Shown here piece after piece: positions 62,801 through 64,000 of a stretch of 64,000 nt of DNA (the stretch's first letter is position 1; every line of letters starts with the position of its first letter). Source of the stretch: Sipunculus nudus. Lineage: Eukaryota; Annelida; Sipuncula; Golfingiida; Sipunculidae. The stretch covers positions 70,290,926 to 70,354,925 of the forward strand of contig CM049309.1 of assembly GCA_026874595.1 (NCBI GenBank). The letters are read 5' to 3'. Under the pieces are notes generated by a model that ran no database searches, had not been told where the DNA came from, and saw nothing but the letters and a program-made list of their open reading frames with translations. A program made the translations under genes and the position numbers.

Positions 62801-63721
62801 TAATTGTATAAAGTATTCACTATGCACTCTCTACAAATTCATAGTGAGTATTAATGCTTCAACAGCCCTCACAACTAAAAAGAATACATAAAAAGTATAT
62901 ACAAAATTCTGTCACAGCTATAAATGCAATGATGACAGACACGCCATCCTTATATTAAAAAAAAAGAAGCAGTGGCAGATATCATGTTCCAACTTCCTAT
63001 ACCCCCTCAAACACACAGACACATGCACACACATCCACCATTAGTTGAACAGTGAAATGCACACTTTTTAGAAATATTTATAACTTTCTTCCCCTGACTT
63101 GCACCACACAGCAAACAATCTGACTTGTGTCCTACCTTTAACTTTGAGGACTCTCTCAGTTTTTCCATCATCAATGCCACTGTCAAGCCACCTACAAGTG
63201 ATGTTTGCAGTTTATATGAAAATATCTTACAGTATTGCTACATAATAACATTATACTATATTCAGGAAATTTTGATGCAAGTTCAGACCTGTTAATATAA
63301 TCATTTAATACAAACTGTATGACATTTAGAATATTTTAGAATATTCTGTGACTATTTTCTTGTCACCTAAAAAGTAATAATAGTTATCACTATAGAAATA
63401 TAAATAAACATATAATAAGAACTTATAGAAAATATTACCCTTTTTAAAGATACAAGAAAATTTTCACAACCCTTACTCTGTTTGATGTCTCATCTACCAT
63501 TCTGATCTGAATATACTAAATATTTTCTAATGGAAGTATAACACACTAAGCAGACTGTCTTACCTGTTACACAAGAACACATATTCTTTGTCCGCATCCT
63601 GGCTCTCTCTGACGACAACCTTCTGACAGAACCAACCTTCACCTTTGCCCTCTCCGTCATGACCAATCACACAGCGAGTCAGCTTCCCAAGAGACACTGC
63701 CTCCAGTTTAAACACATCCAC
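1140..63721 (-). CDS. LOXHD1: LOXHD1-like multi-PLAT protein gene (internal part, 57 exons)
   Basis: One gene, read right to left, fills the window. The 57 exons give one open frame of about 2,571 codons when joined; every boundary phase agrees. The product is almost only PLAT domains: a partial type-B domain (exons 1-2), then nine A-B pairs (exons 6-57). PLAT domains are beta-sandwiches that bind membranes or proteins. Vertebrate LOXHD1 sits along hair-cell stereocilia and is needed for hearing; the role in this animal is not shown by the sequence. No signal peptide, membrane segment or non-PLAT domain is visible. Start and stop codons lie outside. Typical exon plan: A domain = about 160 + 90 + 133 bases, B domain = about 155 + 158 + 62-80 bases, each domain beginning and ending in phase 1. 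Family assignment is firm; orthology rather than paralogy to LOXHD1 is not settled. Introns over 300 bases that have no entry of their own hold nothing I recognise. Confidence 0.92.
1638..1795 (-). CDS. LOXHD1: Exon 56: PLAT B9, second part
   Basis: 158 bases, phase 0 to 2: [37 protein letters not shown], ending YLFDCD plus split Arg. GHD reads GHN here. Donor GTAAGA. Confidence 0.94.
2373..2527 (-). CDS. LOXHD1: Exon 55: PLAT B9, first part
   Basis: 155 bases, phase 1 to 0: [44 protein letters not shown]. Donor GTACTT. Confidence 0.94.
3204..3336 (-). CDS. LOXHD1: Exon 54: PLAT A9, last part
   Basis: 133 bases, phase 0 to 1: [38 protein letters not shown]. Donor GTCAGA is weak but the length and phase are standard. 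Confidence 0.92.
3699..4410 (+). mobile_element. R3 element with three core units
   Basis: It starts AACAAGCAAATTTGTGGAATT (an AATT hairpin) and a TGTCCCCC box, and ends in a hairpin TGTCCCCCAC...GTGGGGGACA (4378-4406). The core has three units of about 146 bases beginning GACACTCCAAAACCAATCCC near 3938, 4086 and 4230, then an ACAG/GGAC stretch. It lies in the intron between exons 53 and 54. Confidence 0.75.
4592..4684 (-). CDS. LOXHD1: Exon 53: PLAT A9, middle
   Basis: 93 bases, phase 0 to 0: [20 protein letters not shown], ending PTWLLDK. Donor GTACTG. Confidence 0.92.
5032..5204 (-). CDS. LOXHD1: Exon 52: PLAT A9, first part
   Basis: 173 bases, phase 1 to 0: [50 protein letters not shown]. 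Canonical A start. Donor GTAAGT. Confidence 0.93.
5609..5670 (-). CDS. LOXHD1: Exon 51: end of PLAT B8
   Basis: 62 bases, phase 2 to 1: [20 protein letters not shown] then N. Canonical closing motif. Donor GTAATG. Confidence 0.92.
6319..6476 (-). CDS. LOXHD1: Exon 50: PLAT B8, second part
   Basis: 158 bases, phase 0 to 2: [37 protein letters not shown], ending VFMCG plus split Arg. Phase and motif match exon 49 despite the 6.6-kb intron. Donor GTGTGT. Confidence 0.93.
7014..7513 (+). mobile_element. R3 element, one core unit
   Basis: Second copy of R3: 5' AACAAGCAAATTCGTGGAATT and TGTCCCC box; one core unit near 7329; AGAC repeats; hairpin TTCCCCCAC...GTGGGGGACA, then A-run. Compared with the copy at 3699 it has one core unit, not three. 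Confidence 0.75.
7736..12860 (+). mobile_element. R2 element with long tandem core (about 28 units)
   Basis: The 5' end is AACTAGATGTGTCGG with hairpin GTGTCGGAAAGACAC and box ATGCCCC. The core is about 28 units of about 180 bases, each holding GGTCAACCGGGACGAAACG-like and AATCAGGCCAATATCTGCAG-like blocks. The 3' end is GACGGAAGGACGGAC and hairpin TATGCCCC...GGGGCATA (12824-12854), then A-run. It has no transposase gene; open frames of 65-86 codons inside are repeat translations. It lies in the 6.6-kb intron between exons 49 and 50. The plan fits non-autonomous Helentron-type elements with core repeats known from bivalves; that class is inferred. Confidence 0.8.
8695..12288 (+). repeat. Higher-order tandem duplication inside the R2 array
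   Basis: The blocks at about 8695-10491 and 10492-12288 are near identical at an offset of about 1,797 bases (10 monomers), with a few single-base differences. Inside, about 8640-9178 repeats at 9179-9717 (539 bases, three monomers). Edges are read by eye. Confidence 0.8.
13068..13225 (-). CDS. LOXHD1: Exon 49: PLAT B8, first part
   Basis: 158 bases, phase 1 to 0: [46 protein letters not shown]. Its next exon is 6.6 kb away, across the large R2 array. Donor GTGAGT. Confidence 0.94.
13920..14052 (-). CDS. LOXHD1: Exon 48: PLAT A8, last part
   Basis: 133 bases, phase 0 to 1: [40 protein letters not shown]. Donor GTAACT. A 31-base minisatellite begins about 60 bases upstream of its acceptor. 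Confidence 0.93.
14110..14700. repeat. 31-base minisatellite, about 19 copies
   Basis: The unit is roughly GTTACCAGTAGTAATCATGC followed by CAGAAAGTCAA, repeated with small changes (GGTCAA, GCAAGT, AATAATC variants). It sits in the intron between exons 47 and 48. Confidence 0.92.
15449..15541 (-). CDS. LOXHD1: Exon 47: PLAT A8, middle
   Basis: 93 bases, phase 0 to 0: [20 protein letters not shown], ending DQSWFLES. Donor GTAGGT. Confidence 0.92.
16126..16351 (-). CDS. LOXHD1: Exon 46: end of PLAT B7 fused to start of PLAT A8
   Basis: 226 bases, phase 2 to 0. It reads [20 protein letters not shown], the B closing motif, and runs straight into [36 protein letters not shown] and TGESEEFE, an A start. 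It is the only exon here that spans a B-to-A boundary, so the inter-domain intron is missing. Donor GTAAAG. Confidence 0.94.
16609..16626. repeat. Poly-C run
   Basis: About 17 C in a row inside the intron between exons 45 and 46. G-runs of similar kind lie at about 39172-39186 and 42807-42820. Confidence 0.9.
16829..17135. mobile_element. CAGTGAAACCTC-ended MITE with duplicated 3' half
   Basis: It opens TA-CAGTGAAACCTCATTGTG and first closes CACAACGAGGTTTCACTG-TA at 17014. A 121-base segment (16906-17026) is repeated at 17027-17147, giving a second copy of the right end at 17135. TA-flanked, mariner/pogo-like ends; no coding sequence. Confidence 0.7.
17316..17473 (-). CDS. LOXHD1: Exon 45: PLAT B7, second part
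   Basis: 158 bases, phase 0 to 2: [37 protein letters not shown], ending YNFMCN plus split Arg. Canonical. Donor GTAACA. Confidence 0.94.
18060..18217 (-). CDS. LOXHD1: Exon 44: PLAT B7, first part
   Basis: 158 bases, phase 1 to 0: [43 protein letters not shown]. Two acceptors are near: the AG just before GTATGAAG gives the wrong phase, so I chose the upstream AG in TGATAAAG, which restores I-H-R-Y-E-V like other B starts. Donor GTTTGT is weak. Confidence 0.9.
18709..18841 (-). CDS. LOXHD1: Exon 43: PLAT A7, last part
   Basis: 133 bases, phase 0 to 1: [39 protein letters not shown]. Donor GTAATT. Confidence 0.92.
19175..19261 (-). CDS. LOXHD1: Exon 42: PLAT A7, middle
   Basis: 87 bases, phase 0 to 0: [20 protein letters not shown], ending AAWFLEM. 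Donor GTAAGC. Confidence 0.93.
19640..19794 (-). CDS. LOXHD1: Exon 41: PLAT A7, first part
   Basis: 155 bases, phase 1 to 0: [47 protein letters not shown]. Donor GTTAGT. Confidence 0.92.
20073..20225. mobile_element. Small TA-flanked MITE
   Basis: TA-CAGTGGAACCTCTCTAATAAG at left, GTGGTCTTATTACACAGGTT then TCATTG-TA at right. The same end family as 24684-24848 and 52690-52780. Lies between exons 40 and 41. Confidence 0.65.
20426..20505 (-). CDS. LOXHD1: Exon 40: end of PLAT B6
   Basis: 80 bases, phase 2 to 1: [20 protein letters not shown] then LPADKPK. Canonical closing motif. Acceptor TCATAAG is purine-containing but motif and phase are exact. Donor GTAGTC. Confidence 0.92.
21127..21205 (-). 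CDS. LOXHD1: Exon 39: PLAT B6, second part, second half
   Basis: 79 bases, phase 1 to 2: [20 protein letters not shown] then FTFKCD plus split Arg. Exons 38 and 39 sum to 158, the standard size of the unsplit exon. Donor GTATGA. Confidence 0.92.
21831..21909 (-). CDS. LOXHD1: Exon 38: PLAT B6, second part, first half
   Basis: 79 bases, phase 0 to 1: [20 protein letters not shown] then HDGKGSG. An intron interrupts the GHDGxGxG loop at the same Gly as in exons 9/10 and 20/21, but here the intron before VDVF is kept. Donor GTAATG. Confidence 0.92.
22215..23486 (+). mobile_element. R2 element (about 6 units)
   Basis: Complete shorter copy: 5' AACTAGATGTGTCAG with hairpin GTGTCAGAACGACAC and box ATGCCCC; about six units of 180 bases; tail GACGGAAGGACGGAATGACGG; 3' hairpin TATGCCCC...GGGGCATA at 23449-23479 and A-run. 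Between exons 37 and 38. Confidence 0.85.
23630..23781 (-). CDS. LOXHD1: Exon 37: PLAT B6, first part
   Basis: 152 bases, phase 1 to 0: [44 protein letters not shown]. Typical B start. Donor GTAAGA. Confidence 0.94.
24356..24575 (-). CDS. LOXHD1: Exon 36: PLAT A6, middle and last parts fused
   Basis: 220 bases, phase 0 to 1: [60 protein letters not shown]. The intron that splits every other A domain after W-F-x-E is absent (87 + 133 joined). Donor GTGACA. Confidence 0.93.
24684..24848. mobile_element. Small CAGTAAAACCTC-ended MITE
   Basis: Left end CAGTAAAACCTCGCATACAG, right end TTTTGAGGTTTTACTG, in the intron between exons 35 and 36. A right-end fragment of the same kind (GGTGGTCATAATTCTGAGG) is at about 37248-37282. 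Confidence 0.6.
25164..25399 (-). CDS. LOXHD1: Exon 35: PLAT A6, first part, with Gln/Gly-rich insert
   Basis: 236 bases, phase 1 to 0: [37 protein letters not shown], then a low-complexity insert built on K/R-GQ repeats (as in [17 protein letters not shown]), ending REGQEDEFQ. The insert replaces the short loop before F-x-PG-x-xDEF in other A domains. Donor GTGAGT. Confidence 0.91.
26127..26257 (-). CDS. LOXHD1: Exon 34: diverged end of PLAT B5 plus linker
   Basis: 131 bases, phase 2 to 1. In the joined frame it begins [20 protein letters not shown] and ends [11 protein letters not shown]. The RWLD and EDDG signatures are gone, but phase and position match the closing exon of a B domain. 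Donor GTGAGA. Lower certainty than the other PLAT exons because the motif is lost. Confidence 0.82.
26797..26945 (-). CDS. LOXHD1: Exon 33: PLAT B5, second part, GHD loop missing
   Basis: 149 bases, phase 0 to 2: [20 protein letters not shown], then [18 protein letters not shown] and FPLDE. The GHDGxGxGxGWFL loop found in almost every other B domain is replaced by [10 protein letters not shown]. Donor GTATGT. Confidence 0.9.
27577..27762 (-). CDS. LOXHD1: Exon 32: PLAT B5, first part continued, with polar insert
   Basis: 186 bases, phase 0 to 0. An insert rich in Asn, Lys, Gly and Asp ([20 protein letters not shown], then DDDD) comes before [20 protein letters not shown] and KFQPGQ. The core B strands follow normally, so the insert enlarges the loop between strands 1 and 2. 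Donor GTAAGG. Confidence 0.9.
28393..28454 (-). CDS. LOXHD1: Exon 31: PLAT B5, first strand
   Basis: 62 bases, phase 1 to 0: [20 protein letters not shown] plus K. It holds only the opening Y-x-I-K-V-x-TGD strand; an extra intron (27763-28392) splits the usual 155-base exon at this loop. Donor GTTAGT. Confidence 0.88.
28888..29014 (-). CDS. LOXHD1: Exon 30: PLAT A5, last part
   Basis: 127 bases, phase 0 to 1: [19 protein letters not shown], then [18 protein letters not shown]. Same length as exon 19. Donor GTAGGG. Confidence 0.92.
29280..29575. repeat. Diverged tandem repeat, units of about 45 bases
   Basis: ATTACATCAATTCTTGTCAG-like and AGAGCCATCAA-like blocks recur five to seven times with indels, between exons 29 and 30. 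It is old and irregular. Confidence 0.6.
29634..29723 (-). CDS. LOXHD1: Exon 29: PLAT A5, middle
   Basis: 90 bases, phase 0 to 0: [20 protein letters not shown], ending SVWTVKQ. Donor GTAAGC. Confidence 0.92.
30083..30261 (-). CDS. LOXHD1: Exon 28: PLAT A5, first part
   Basis: 179 bases, phase 1 to 0: [48 protein letters not shown]. It has a few extra residues after the first strand. Donor GTAAGT. Confidence 0.92.
30518..31751 (+). mobile_element. R4 element, three core units
   Basis: 5' AACAAGTGACCCATGGGTCA (palindrome TGACCCATGGGTCA) and box GCTCAACTGA; three core units of about 337 bases each with AATAGAG-A-run, GGTGGCGCCACCAGTCTGCA-like and GATATGGGTAACAGAGACC blocks; GGAC/AGAC stretch; 3' hairpin AGCTCAG...CTGAGCT at 31717-31746 and A-run. 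Between exons 27 and 28. Confidence 0.8.
31979..33206 (+). mobile_element. R4 element, second tandem neighbour
   Basis: Palindrome TGGCCCATGGGCCA at 31987-32000, box TCAGCTGA, three core units of about 330 bases like the copy at 30518, then AGAC stretch and 3' hairpin AGCTCAG...CTGAGCT at 33173-33201 plus AAAAA. It starts about 230 bases after the previous copy ends, in the same intron. Confidence 0.8.
33280..33395 (-). CDS. LOXHD1: Exon 27: end of PLAT B4 plus linker
   Basis: 116 bases, phase 2 to 1: [20 protein letters not shown], then a spacer [17 protein letters not shown]. Longer than other closing exons because of the acidic spacer, and the EDDGxxEREL motif is lost. Donor GTGAGT. Confidence 0.9.
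33887..34044 (-). CDS. LOXHD1: Exon 26: PLAT B4, second part
   Basis: 158 bases, phase 0 to 2: [35 protein letters not shown], ending EILFPCN plus split Arg. Donor GTAGAG. Confidence 0.93.
34553..34707 (-). CDS. LOXHD1: Exon 25: PLAT B4, first part
   Basis: 155 bases, phase 1 to 0: [46 protein letters not shown]. The usual TDAxVY strand reads TEGNMY. Donor GTGTGT. Confidence 0.92.
34984..35956 (+). mobile_element. R4 element with unrelated interior
   Basis: 5' ACAAGTGGCTCATGGGCCA and box GCTCAGCT; 3' AGCTGAG...CTGAGCT at 35923-35951 plus A-run. The interior (about 35110-35800) lacks the 330-base core units of its neighbours and is partly richer in GC. It may be captured or replaced sequence. 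Confidence 0.7.
36567..36699 (-). CDS. LOXHD1: Exon 24: PLAT A4, last part
   Basis: 133 bases, phase 0 to 1: [19 protein letters not shown], then [16 protein letters not shown]. Donor GTATGA. Confidence 0.92.
37621..37704 (-). CDS. LOXHD1: Exon 23: PLAT A4, middle
   Basis: 84 bases, phase 0 to 0: [19 protein letters not shown], ending AAWNLNK. Closest in this window to exon 18, which begins [14 protein letters not shown]. Donor GTAAGT. Confidence 0.92.
37802..38403 (+). mobile_element. R4 element, 5' fragment
   Basis: 5' AACAAGGGACCTATGGGTCA and box CTCAGCTG, then about 600 bases that match 43287-43880 closely. It has no 3' end of its own: a second R4 5' end (AACAAAGGACCTATGGGTCA) begins near 38411. 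Confidence 0.7.
38409..40046 (+). mobile_element. R4 element (long core type)
   Basis: Begins AACAAAGGACCTATGGGTCA and ends with GGAC repeats, hairpin AGCTCAGATGACTTATAGTC...CTGAGCT (40013-40041) and AAAAA. Core blocks such as GGCCTATAACTT and AATATCTCGAAGG are shared with 43287-46239, not with the short R4 copies. Includes a G-run at 39172. Confidence 0.7.
40442..40752 (-). CDS. LOXHD1: Exon 22: linker plus PLAT A4, first part
   Basis: 311 bases, the longest exon here, phase 1 to 0. A spacer of about 20 residues ([14 protein letters not shown]) comes before [14 protein letters not shown]. After [13 protein letters not shown] there is a basic insert ([17 protein letters not shown]) before [10 protein letters not shown]. 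The insert lengthens the loop that in other A domains is KDKxxFxPG. Donor GTGAGT. Confidence 0.91.
40917..41048 (-). CDS. LOXHD1: Exon 21: PLAT B3, second part (diverged)
   Basis: 132 bases, phase 1 to 1: [36 protein letters not shown]. The closing RWLDxxEDDGxxEREL motif has decayed to EWLEYQPRQ. Donor GTAAGT. Confidence 0.9.
41639..41872 (-). CDS. LOXHD1: Exon 20: PLAT B3, first part (fused exon)
   Basis: 234 bases, phase 1 to 1, the same length and layout as exon 9: [36 protein letters not shown], then [14 protein letters not shown] and LEHDGESKG. The Gly of GHD is Glu here. Donor GTTAGT. Confidence 0.92.
42389..42515 (-). CDS. LOXHD1: Exon 19: PLAT A3, last part
   Basis: 127 bases, phase 0 to 1: [19 protein letters not shown], then [18 protein letters not shown]. 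Two codons shorter than the usual 133-base version. Donor GTAGAT. Confidence 0.91.
43073..43159 (-). CDS. LOXHD1: Exon 18: PLAT A3, middle
   Basis: 87 bases, phase 0 to 0: [19 protein letters not shown], ending PAWHLEQ. Donor GTACAA. A 3.3-kb intron containing an R4 element separates it from exon 17. Confidence 0.92.
43287..46239 (+). mobile_element. R4 element, longest copy, with nested MITE
   Basis: 5' AACAAGGGACCCTTGGGTCA and box GCTCAGCTG; about 600 bases shared with 37802-38403; a nested MITE at 43968-44306; two core units of about 680 bases (GGCCTATAACTT near 45179; a diverged second near 45860); GGAC/GGATGGAC stretch; 3' hairpin at 46206-46234 and A-run. Occupies the intron between exons 17 and 18. 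Confidence 0.75.
43968..44306. mobile_element. 339-base MITE with 36-base terminal inverted repeats
   Basis: Left end AGGCC-A/T-rich run then GGTATGGTTCTCAGGCAC; right end GTGCCTGAGAACCATACC then T-rich run and GGCCT, the exact inverted match apart from the A/T run. A clear target duplication is not visible. The inside carries no believable gene. Confidence 0.75.
46447..46616 (-). CDS. LOXHD1: Exon 17: PLAT A3, first part
   Basis: 170 bases, phase 1 to 0: [20 protein letters not shown], then [17 protein letters not shown] and [10 protein letters not shown]-type layout, though the AGTHSQVY strand resembles B-type AGTDAxVY. Donor GTAAGT. Confidence 0.92.
46748..47065. repeat. Old dispersed repeat, copy 1
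   Basis: Shares blocks with 56093-56397, such as CAGTGAAAT, CATGCTGAAAG, GACCTGTTTTTC-like and CATACATAATTGTTTGT, in the same order. Function unknown; both copies are decayed. Confidence 0.6.
47844..47897 (-). CDS. LOXHD1: Exon 16: 54-base linker exon
   Basis: Phase 1 to 1, encoding about [18 protein letters not shown]. Acceptor TTCTCTTCTGTAG and donor GTAAGT are strong. Pro/Ser/Asn-rich spacer between B2 and A3; skipping keeps the frame. Confidence 0.78.
48277..48496 (-). CDS. LOXHD1: Exon 15: PLAT B2, second and third parts fused
   Basis: 220 bases, phase 0 to 1: [32 protein letters not shown], then [20 protein letters not shown]. The intron that normally splits the Arg of RW is absent, so two exon types (158 + 62) are joined. 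Donor GTAAGC. Confidence 0.94.
48805..48959 (-). CDS. LOXHD1: Exon 14: PLAT B2, first part
   Basis: 155 bases, phase 1 to 0: [20 protein letters not shown], then [16 protein letters not shown] and DKFQKNE. Standard B-type start. Donor GTAAGA. Confidence 0.93.
48960..50049. other. Intron between exons 13 and 14
   Basis: 1.09 kb without a recognised repeat. An open frame of 109 codons on the minus strand (49303-49632) has no family likeness and no splice fit, so I do not call it a gene. Confidence 0.55.
50050..50182 (-). CDS. LOXHD1: Exon 13: PLAT A2, last part, with GC donor
   Basis: 133 bases, phase 0 to 1: [19 protein letters not shown], then [19 protein letters not shown]. The donor is GC (CCAG then GCAAGT) rather than GT, a known minor class of U2 intron. 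The rest of the donor is a perfect consensus, and length and phase equal those of other 133-base exons. Confidence 0.9.
50577..50632. repeat. (AT)n microsatellite
   Basis: About 27 uninterrupted AT units in the intron between exons 12 and 13. Confidence 0.97.
50726..50815 (-). CDS. LOXHD1: Exon 12: PLAT A2, middle
   Basis: 90 bases, phase 0 to 0: [20 protein letters not shown], ending DDGWHLEE. The donor GTCTGT is a poor match to consensus, but length, phase and motif all fit. Confidence 0.9.
51349..51509 (-). CDS. LOXHD1: Exon 11: PLAT A2, first part
   Basis: 161 bases, phase 1 to 0: [18 protein letters not shown], then [16 protein letters not shown] and [10 protein letters not shown]. Here the usual TTG turn reads TAT. 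Donor GTGAGG. Confidence 0.92.
51903..51990. repeat. Local duplication at the exon 10 donor
   Basis: Two copies of a unit of about 43 bases (GATGTACAATTGATACAGG and GATGTATAATTGATACAGG) lie side by side. The right copy includes the exon 10 donor. Confidence 0.75.
51986..52141 (-). CDS. LOXHD1: Exon 10: PLAT B1, second part
   Basis: 156 bases, phase 1 to 1: [34 protein letters not shown] and a short EPPASS tail. The intron normally splitting the Arg of RW is absent. Donor GTGAGT. A second donor (AAAAG then GTGACT) 36 bases downstream would add 12 in-frame residues (about [12 protein letters not shown]); see findings. Confidence 0.92.
52690..52780. mobile_element. 91-base MITE adjoining the exon 9 donor
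   Basis: TA-CAGTGGAACCTGTCAAACAG at left, GGTGGTCTTATAACACAGG then TTTTACTG-TA at right, with TA on both sides. The right TA (52781-52782) forms donor bases +3 and +2 of exon 9 on the minus strand. Confidence 0.75.
52784..53017 (-). CDS. LOXHD1: Exon 9: PLAT B1, first part (fused exon)
   Basis: 234 bases, phase 1 to 1. It reads [20 protein letters not shown], then [14 protein letters not shown], then [14 protein letters not shown] and [11 protein letters not shown]. The intron usually found before MDTF is missing, and a new one cuts inside the GHDGxGxG loop. Exon 20 has the same layout. The donor GTACAGTAA runs into a MITE: bases from +4 onward are the element's end. Confidence 0.93.
53511..53643 (-). 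CDS. LOXHD1: Exon 8: PLAT A1, last part
   Basis: 133 bases, phase 0 to 1. It reads [19 protein letters not shown], then [17 protein letters not shown], and joins Gly/Val of the next exon. The 133-base length recurs in six other A domains of this gene. Donor GTAAGT. Confidence 0.93.
53710..53945 (-). repeat. Repeat fragment with an 84-codon open frame
   Basis: On the minus strand it reads through [13 protein letters not shown] and [18 protein letters not shown]. It lies between exons 7 and 8, where all other A domains have only intron, and has no matching splice phase. I take it as an interspersed repeat, not an exon. Confidence 0.45.
54122..54211 (-). CDS. LOXHD1: Exon 7: PLAT A1, middle
   Basis: 90 bases, phase 0 to 0, reading [20 protein letters not shown] and ending SGWYVEK. 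The YKIRxG strand and the final aromatic WY/WF are the A-type hallmarks. Donor GTAAGC. Confidence 0.93.
54787..54950 (-). CDS. LOXHD1: Exon 6: PLAT A1, first part
   Basis: 164 bases, phase 1 to 0. It begins [14 protein letters not shown], continues [13 protein letters not shown] and ends [10 protein letters not shown]. This is the standard A-type start: W-x-V-x-TTG, a YG-K turn, then F-x-PG-x-xDEF. Donor GTAAGA. Confidence 0.93.
55723..55853 (+). pseudogene. Decayed reverse-transcriptase C-terminal fragment
   Basis: The plus strand reads [15 protein letters not shown] and, after one frame shift, [14 protein letters not shown] and a stop. The WLGHV ... GRPKxxWRR pattern is the usual C-terminal tail of non-LTR retrotransposon reverse transcriptases. 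No other part of the element was found nearby. Confidence 0.6.
56093..56397. repeat. Old dispersed repeat, copy 2
   Basis: Second copy of the repeat at 46748-47065, in the same orientation, between exons 5 and 6. Confidence 0.6.
56484..56540 (-). CDS. LOXHD1: Exon 5: 57-base acidic linker exon
   Basis: Phase 1 to 1, encoding AVAAVAAQ followed by [11 protein letters not shown]. Acceptor TGTATTTTCAG and donor GTAAGG are strong. The Ala-rich then acidic spacer leads into PLAT A1. Skipping keeps the frame. Confidence 0.78.
56714..56820. repeat. ATATT/(AT)n microsatellite
   Basis: A few ATATT units followed by about 38 AT units, in the intron between exons 4 and 5. Confidence 0.97.
56926..57961 (+). 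mobile_element. R1 element, about three core units
   Basis: 5' AACTAGAACATCAGCAGAAG with hairpin CAGCAGAAGCTG and box AGCCCTCAGCC (56952-56962). Core units of about 300 bases start near 57100, 57401 and 57704 (CCACCAAATG...TTCCTGA). The tail is ACGGACGGACAGC, then GGGCTGAGGGCT and AAAAA; GGCTGAGGGCT is the full complement of the 11-base 5' box. Its 3' hairpin is damaged compared with the copy ending at 300. Confidence 0.8.
58709..59080. mobile_element. Possible old MITE
   Basis: The left end GCCTGCTGCCCACAAGTGAT then TTTGCTG and the right end CAGCAAAATCACCAG then TTGGCGGCTGG are imperfect inverted matches about 370 bases apart. No coding sequence. Low certainty because the ends have diverged. 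Confidence 0.4.
59385..59460. repeat. Short tandem duplication
   Basis: Two copies of CTATCTGAACTTACTT-x-x-AGTGTTTT-x-TAGACAGCTAGGCC side by side, unit about 40 bases. Confidence 0.8.
60654..60689 (-). CDS. LOXHD1: Exon 4: 36-base linker microexon
   Basis: Phase 1 to 1, encoding about [13 protein letters not shown]. Acceptor TTGTTTTTAG and donor GTGAGT are both strong. Pro/Ser/Glu-rich like its neighbours, and skippable without frame change. Confidence 0.72.
60690..62269. other. Intron between exons 3 and 4
   Basis: 1.58 kb, AT-rich. The only structure seen is a small duplication (GTTTACTAGTC...GGTCTAGGT) at about 61170-61225. No PLAT motif or element end on either strand. Confidence 0.6.
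62270..62296 (-). CDS. LOXHD1: Exon 3: 27-base linker microexon
   Basis: Phase 1 to 1, encoding about EPAPSPIET. It has a pyrimidine-rich acceptor ending GTGACAG and donor GTTGGT. Length is a multiple of three, so skipping it keeps the frame. The call rests on splice signals and phase fit only, because the peptide is too short for homology. Confidence 0.7.
62297..63135. other. Intron between exons 2 and 3
   Basis: 0.84 kb, AT-rich, with no feature recognised. A further tiny linker exon here could not be excluded. Confidence 0.6.
63136..63191 (-). CDS. LOXHD1: Exon 2: end of PLAT B0
   Basis: 56 bases, phase 2 to 1. It completes Arg and reads [19 protein letters not shown], the closing motif of B domains (RWLDxxxDDGxxER). 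Donor GTAGGA. It is followed by three linker exons instead of directly by an A domain. Confidence 0.9.
63564..63721 (-). CDS. LOXHD1: Exon 1: PLAT B0, second part
   Basis: 158 bases, enters in phase 0, leaves in phase 2. It encodes [14 protein letters not shown], then [12 protein letters not shown] and ends YVFLCN with the first two bases of Arg. These are the standard B-type strands. The exon for the first part of this domain must lie beyond 64000; 63722-64000 shows none. Donor GTAAGA. Confidence 0.92.
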
Positions 63722-64000
63722 CTGTACAATATTCATGGTAATCATATTAGTTCATAAATAACTAGCATAATACCCAGTCATTATTTTGCACTTGCAGTTT
63801 AGTATTATTCCAAATGTGTTAAATGGCCCTGTAAATTCAATGGGATACACAGATGTAATTTGGGATAGAATTTCTTAAGATTTATATGGAAAACATGGAA
63901 AAAGAACCAGCTCTCTCAAAACACACTTGGAATCATCTCAGACAGTTCATGACCAGAAACTGATGCTTCTGAGGTGTGGCCACAGAGAAGTTGCAAGACA

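Noticed and set aside
1-64000. CRISPR array, bacterial operons or tRNA/rRNA genes
   Set aside because: The tandem repeats have no unique spacers, the genes are spliced, and no structural RNA pattern was seen.

Overview
This is animal nuclear DNA, AT-rich and intron-dense, and it is filled by the middle of one gene on the minus strand. I found 57 internal exons between 63721 (5' side) and 1140 (3' side). Each has an AG acceptor and a GT donor (one donor is GC). Their reading frame joins through all 57 exons with no break, giving 7,714 coding bases or about 2,571 codons. Neither start codon nor stop codon is in the window, so both gene ends lie outside.

The protein is an array of PLAT (lipoxygenase-homology) domains of the LOXHD1 type, the protein that supports mechanosensory hair-cell function in vertebrates. 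Two PLAT types alternate. Type A reads W-x-V-x-TTG, then a YKIRxG strand, then a K-x-x-D-x-T-x-x-E-Y/F-x-F strand. Type B reads V-x-V-x-TGD-x-x-x-AGTDA, then VDxFxxEAVDLGxL and GHDGxGxGxGWFL, then RWLDxxEDDGxxEREL. The window holds the second part of one B domain and then nine A-B pairs: 19 domains, against about 15 in vertebrate LOXHD1. Four small linker exons (27, 36, 57 and 54 bases) encode Pro/Glu/Ala/Asp-rich spacers.

The introns carry many repeats. Four families (called R1-R4 here) share one plan: a short 5' hairpin, a 7-11 base box, a core often made of tandem units, a GGAC/AGAC-rich stretch, and a 3' hairpin rebuilding the complement of the 5' box before an A-run. They look like non-autonomous Helitron2/Helentron-type elements. 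All well-resolved copies lie in the same orientation, antisense to the gene. The largest (7736-12860) holds about 28 units of 180 bases with higher-order duplication. There are also TA-flanked MITEs with CAGTxxAACCTx ends, two other MITE candidates, a 31-base minisatellite, AT microsatellites and a decayed reverse-transcriptase fragment.

Layout from high to low coordinates: 63.7-63.1 kb end of a B domain; 62.3-56.5 kb three linker exons in large introns; 55.0-46.4 kb pairs 1-2 and the start of pair 3; 46.2-30.5 kb exons between five R4 elements; 30.3-13.1 kb pairs 5-7, A8 and the first exon of B8; 12.9-7.0 kb the R2 and R3 arrays; 6.5-1.1 kb the rest of B8 and pair 9; 1.1 kb to 1 R2 and R1 remnants. 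The repeat types (GGAC/AGAC-rich tails, core-repeat elements) suggest a lophotrochozoan, most likely a bivalve mollusc. That is an inference from repeat style, not proof. No RNA gene, CRISPR array, promoter or second protein-coding gene was seen.
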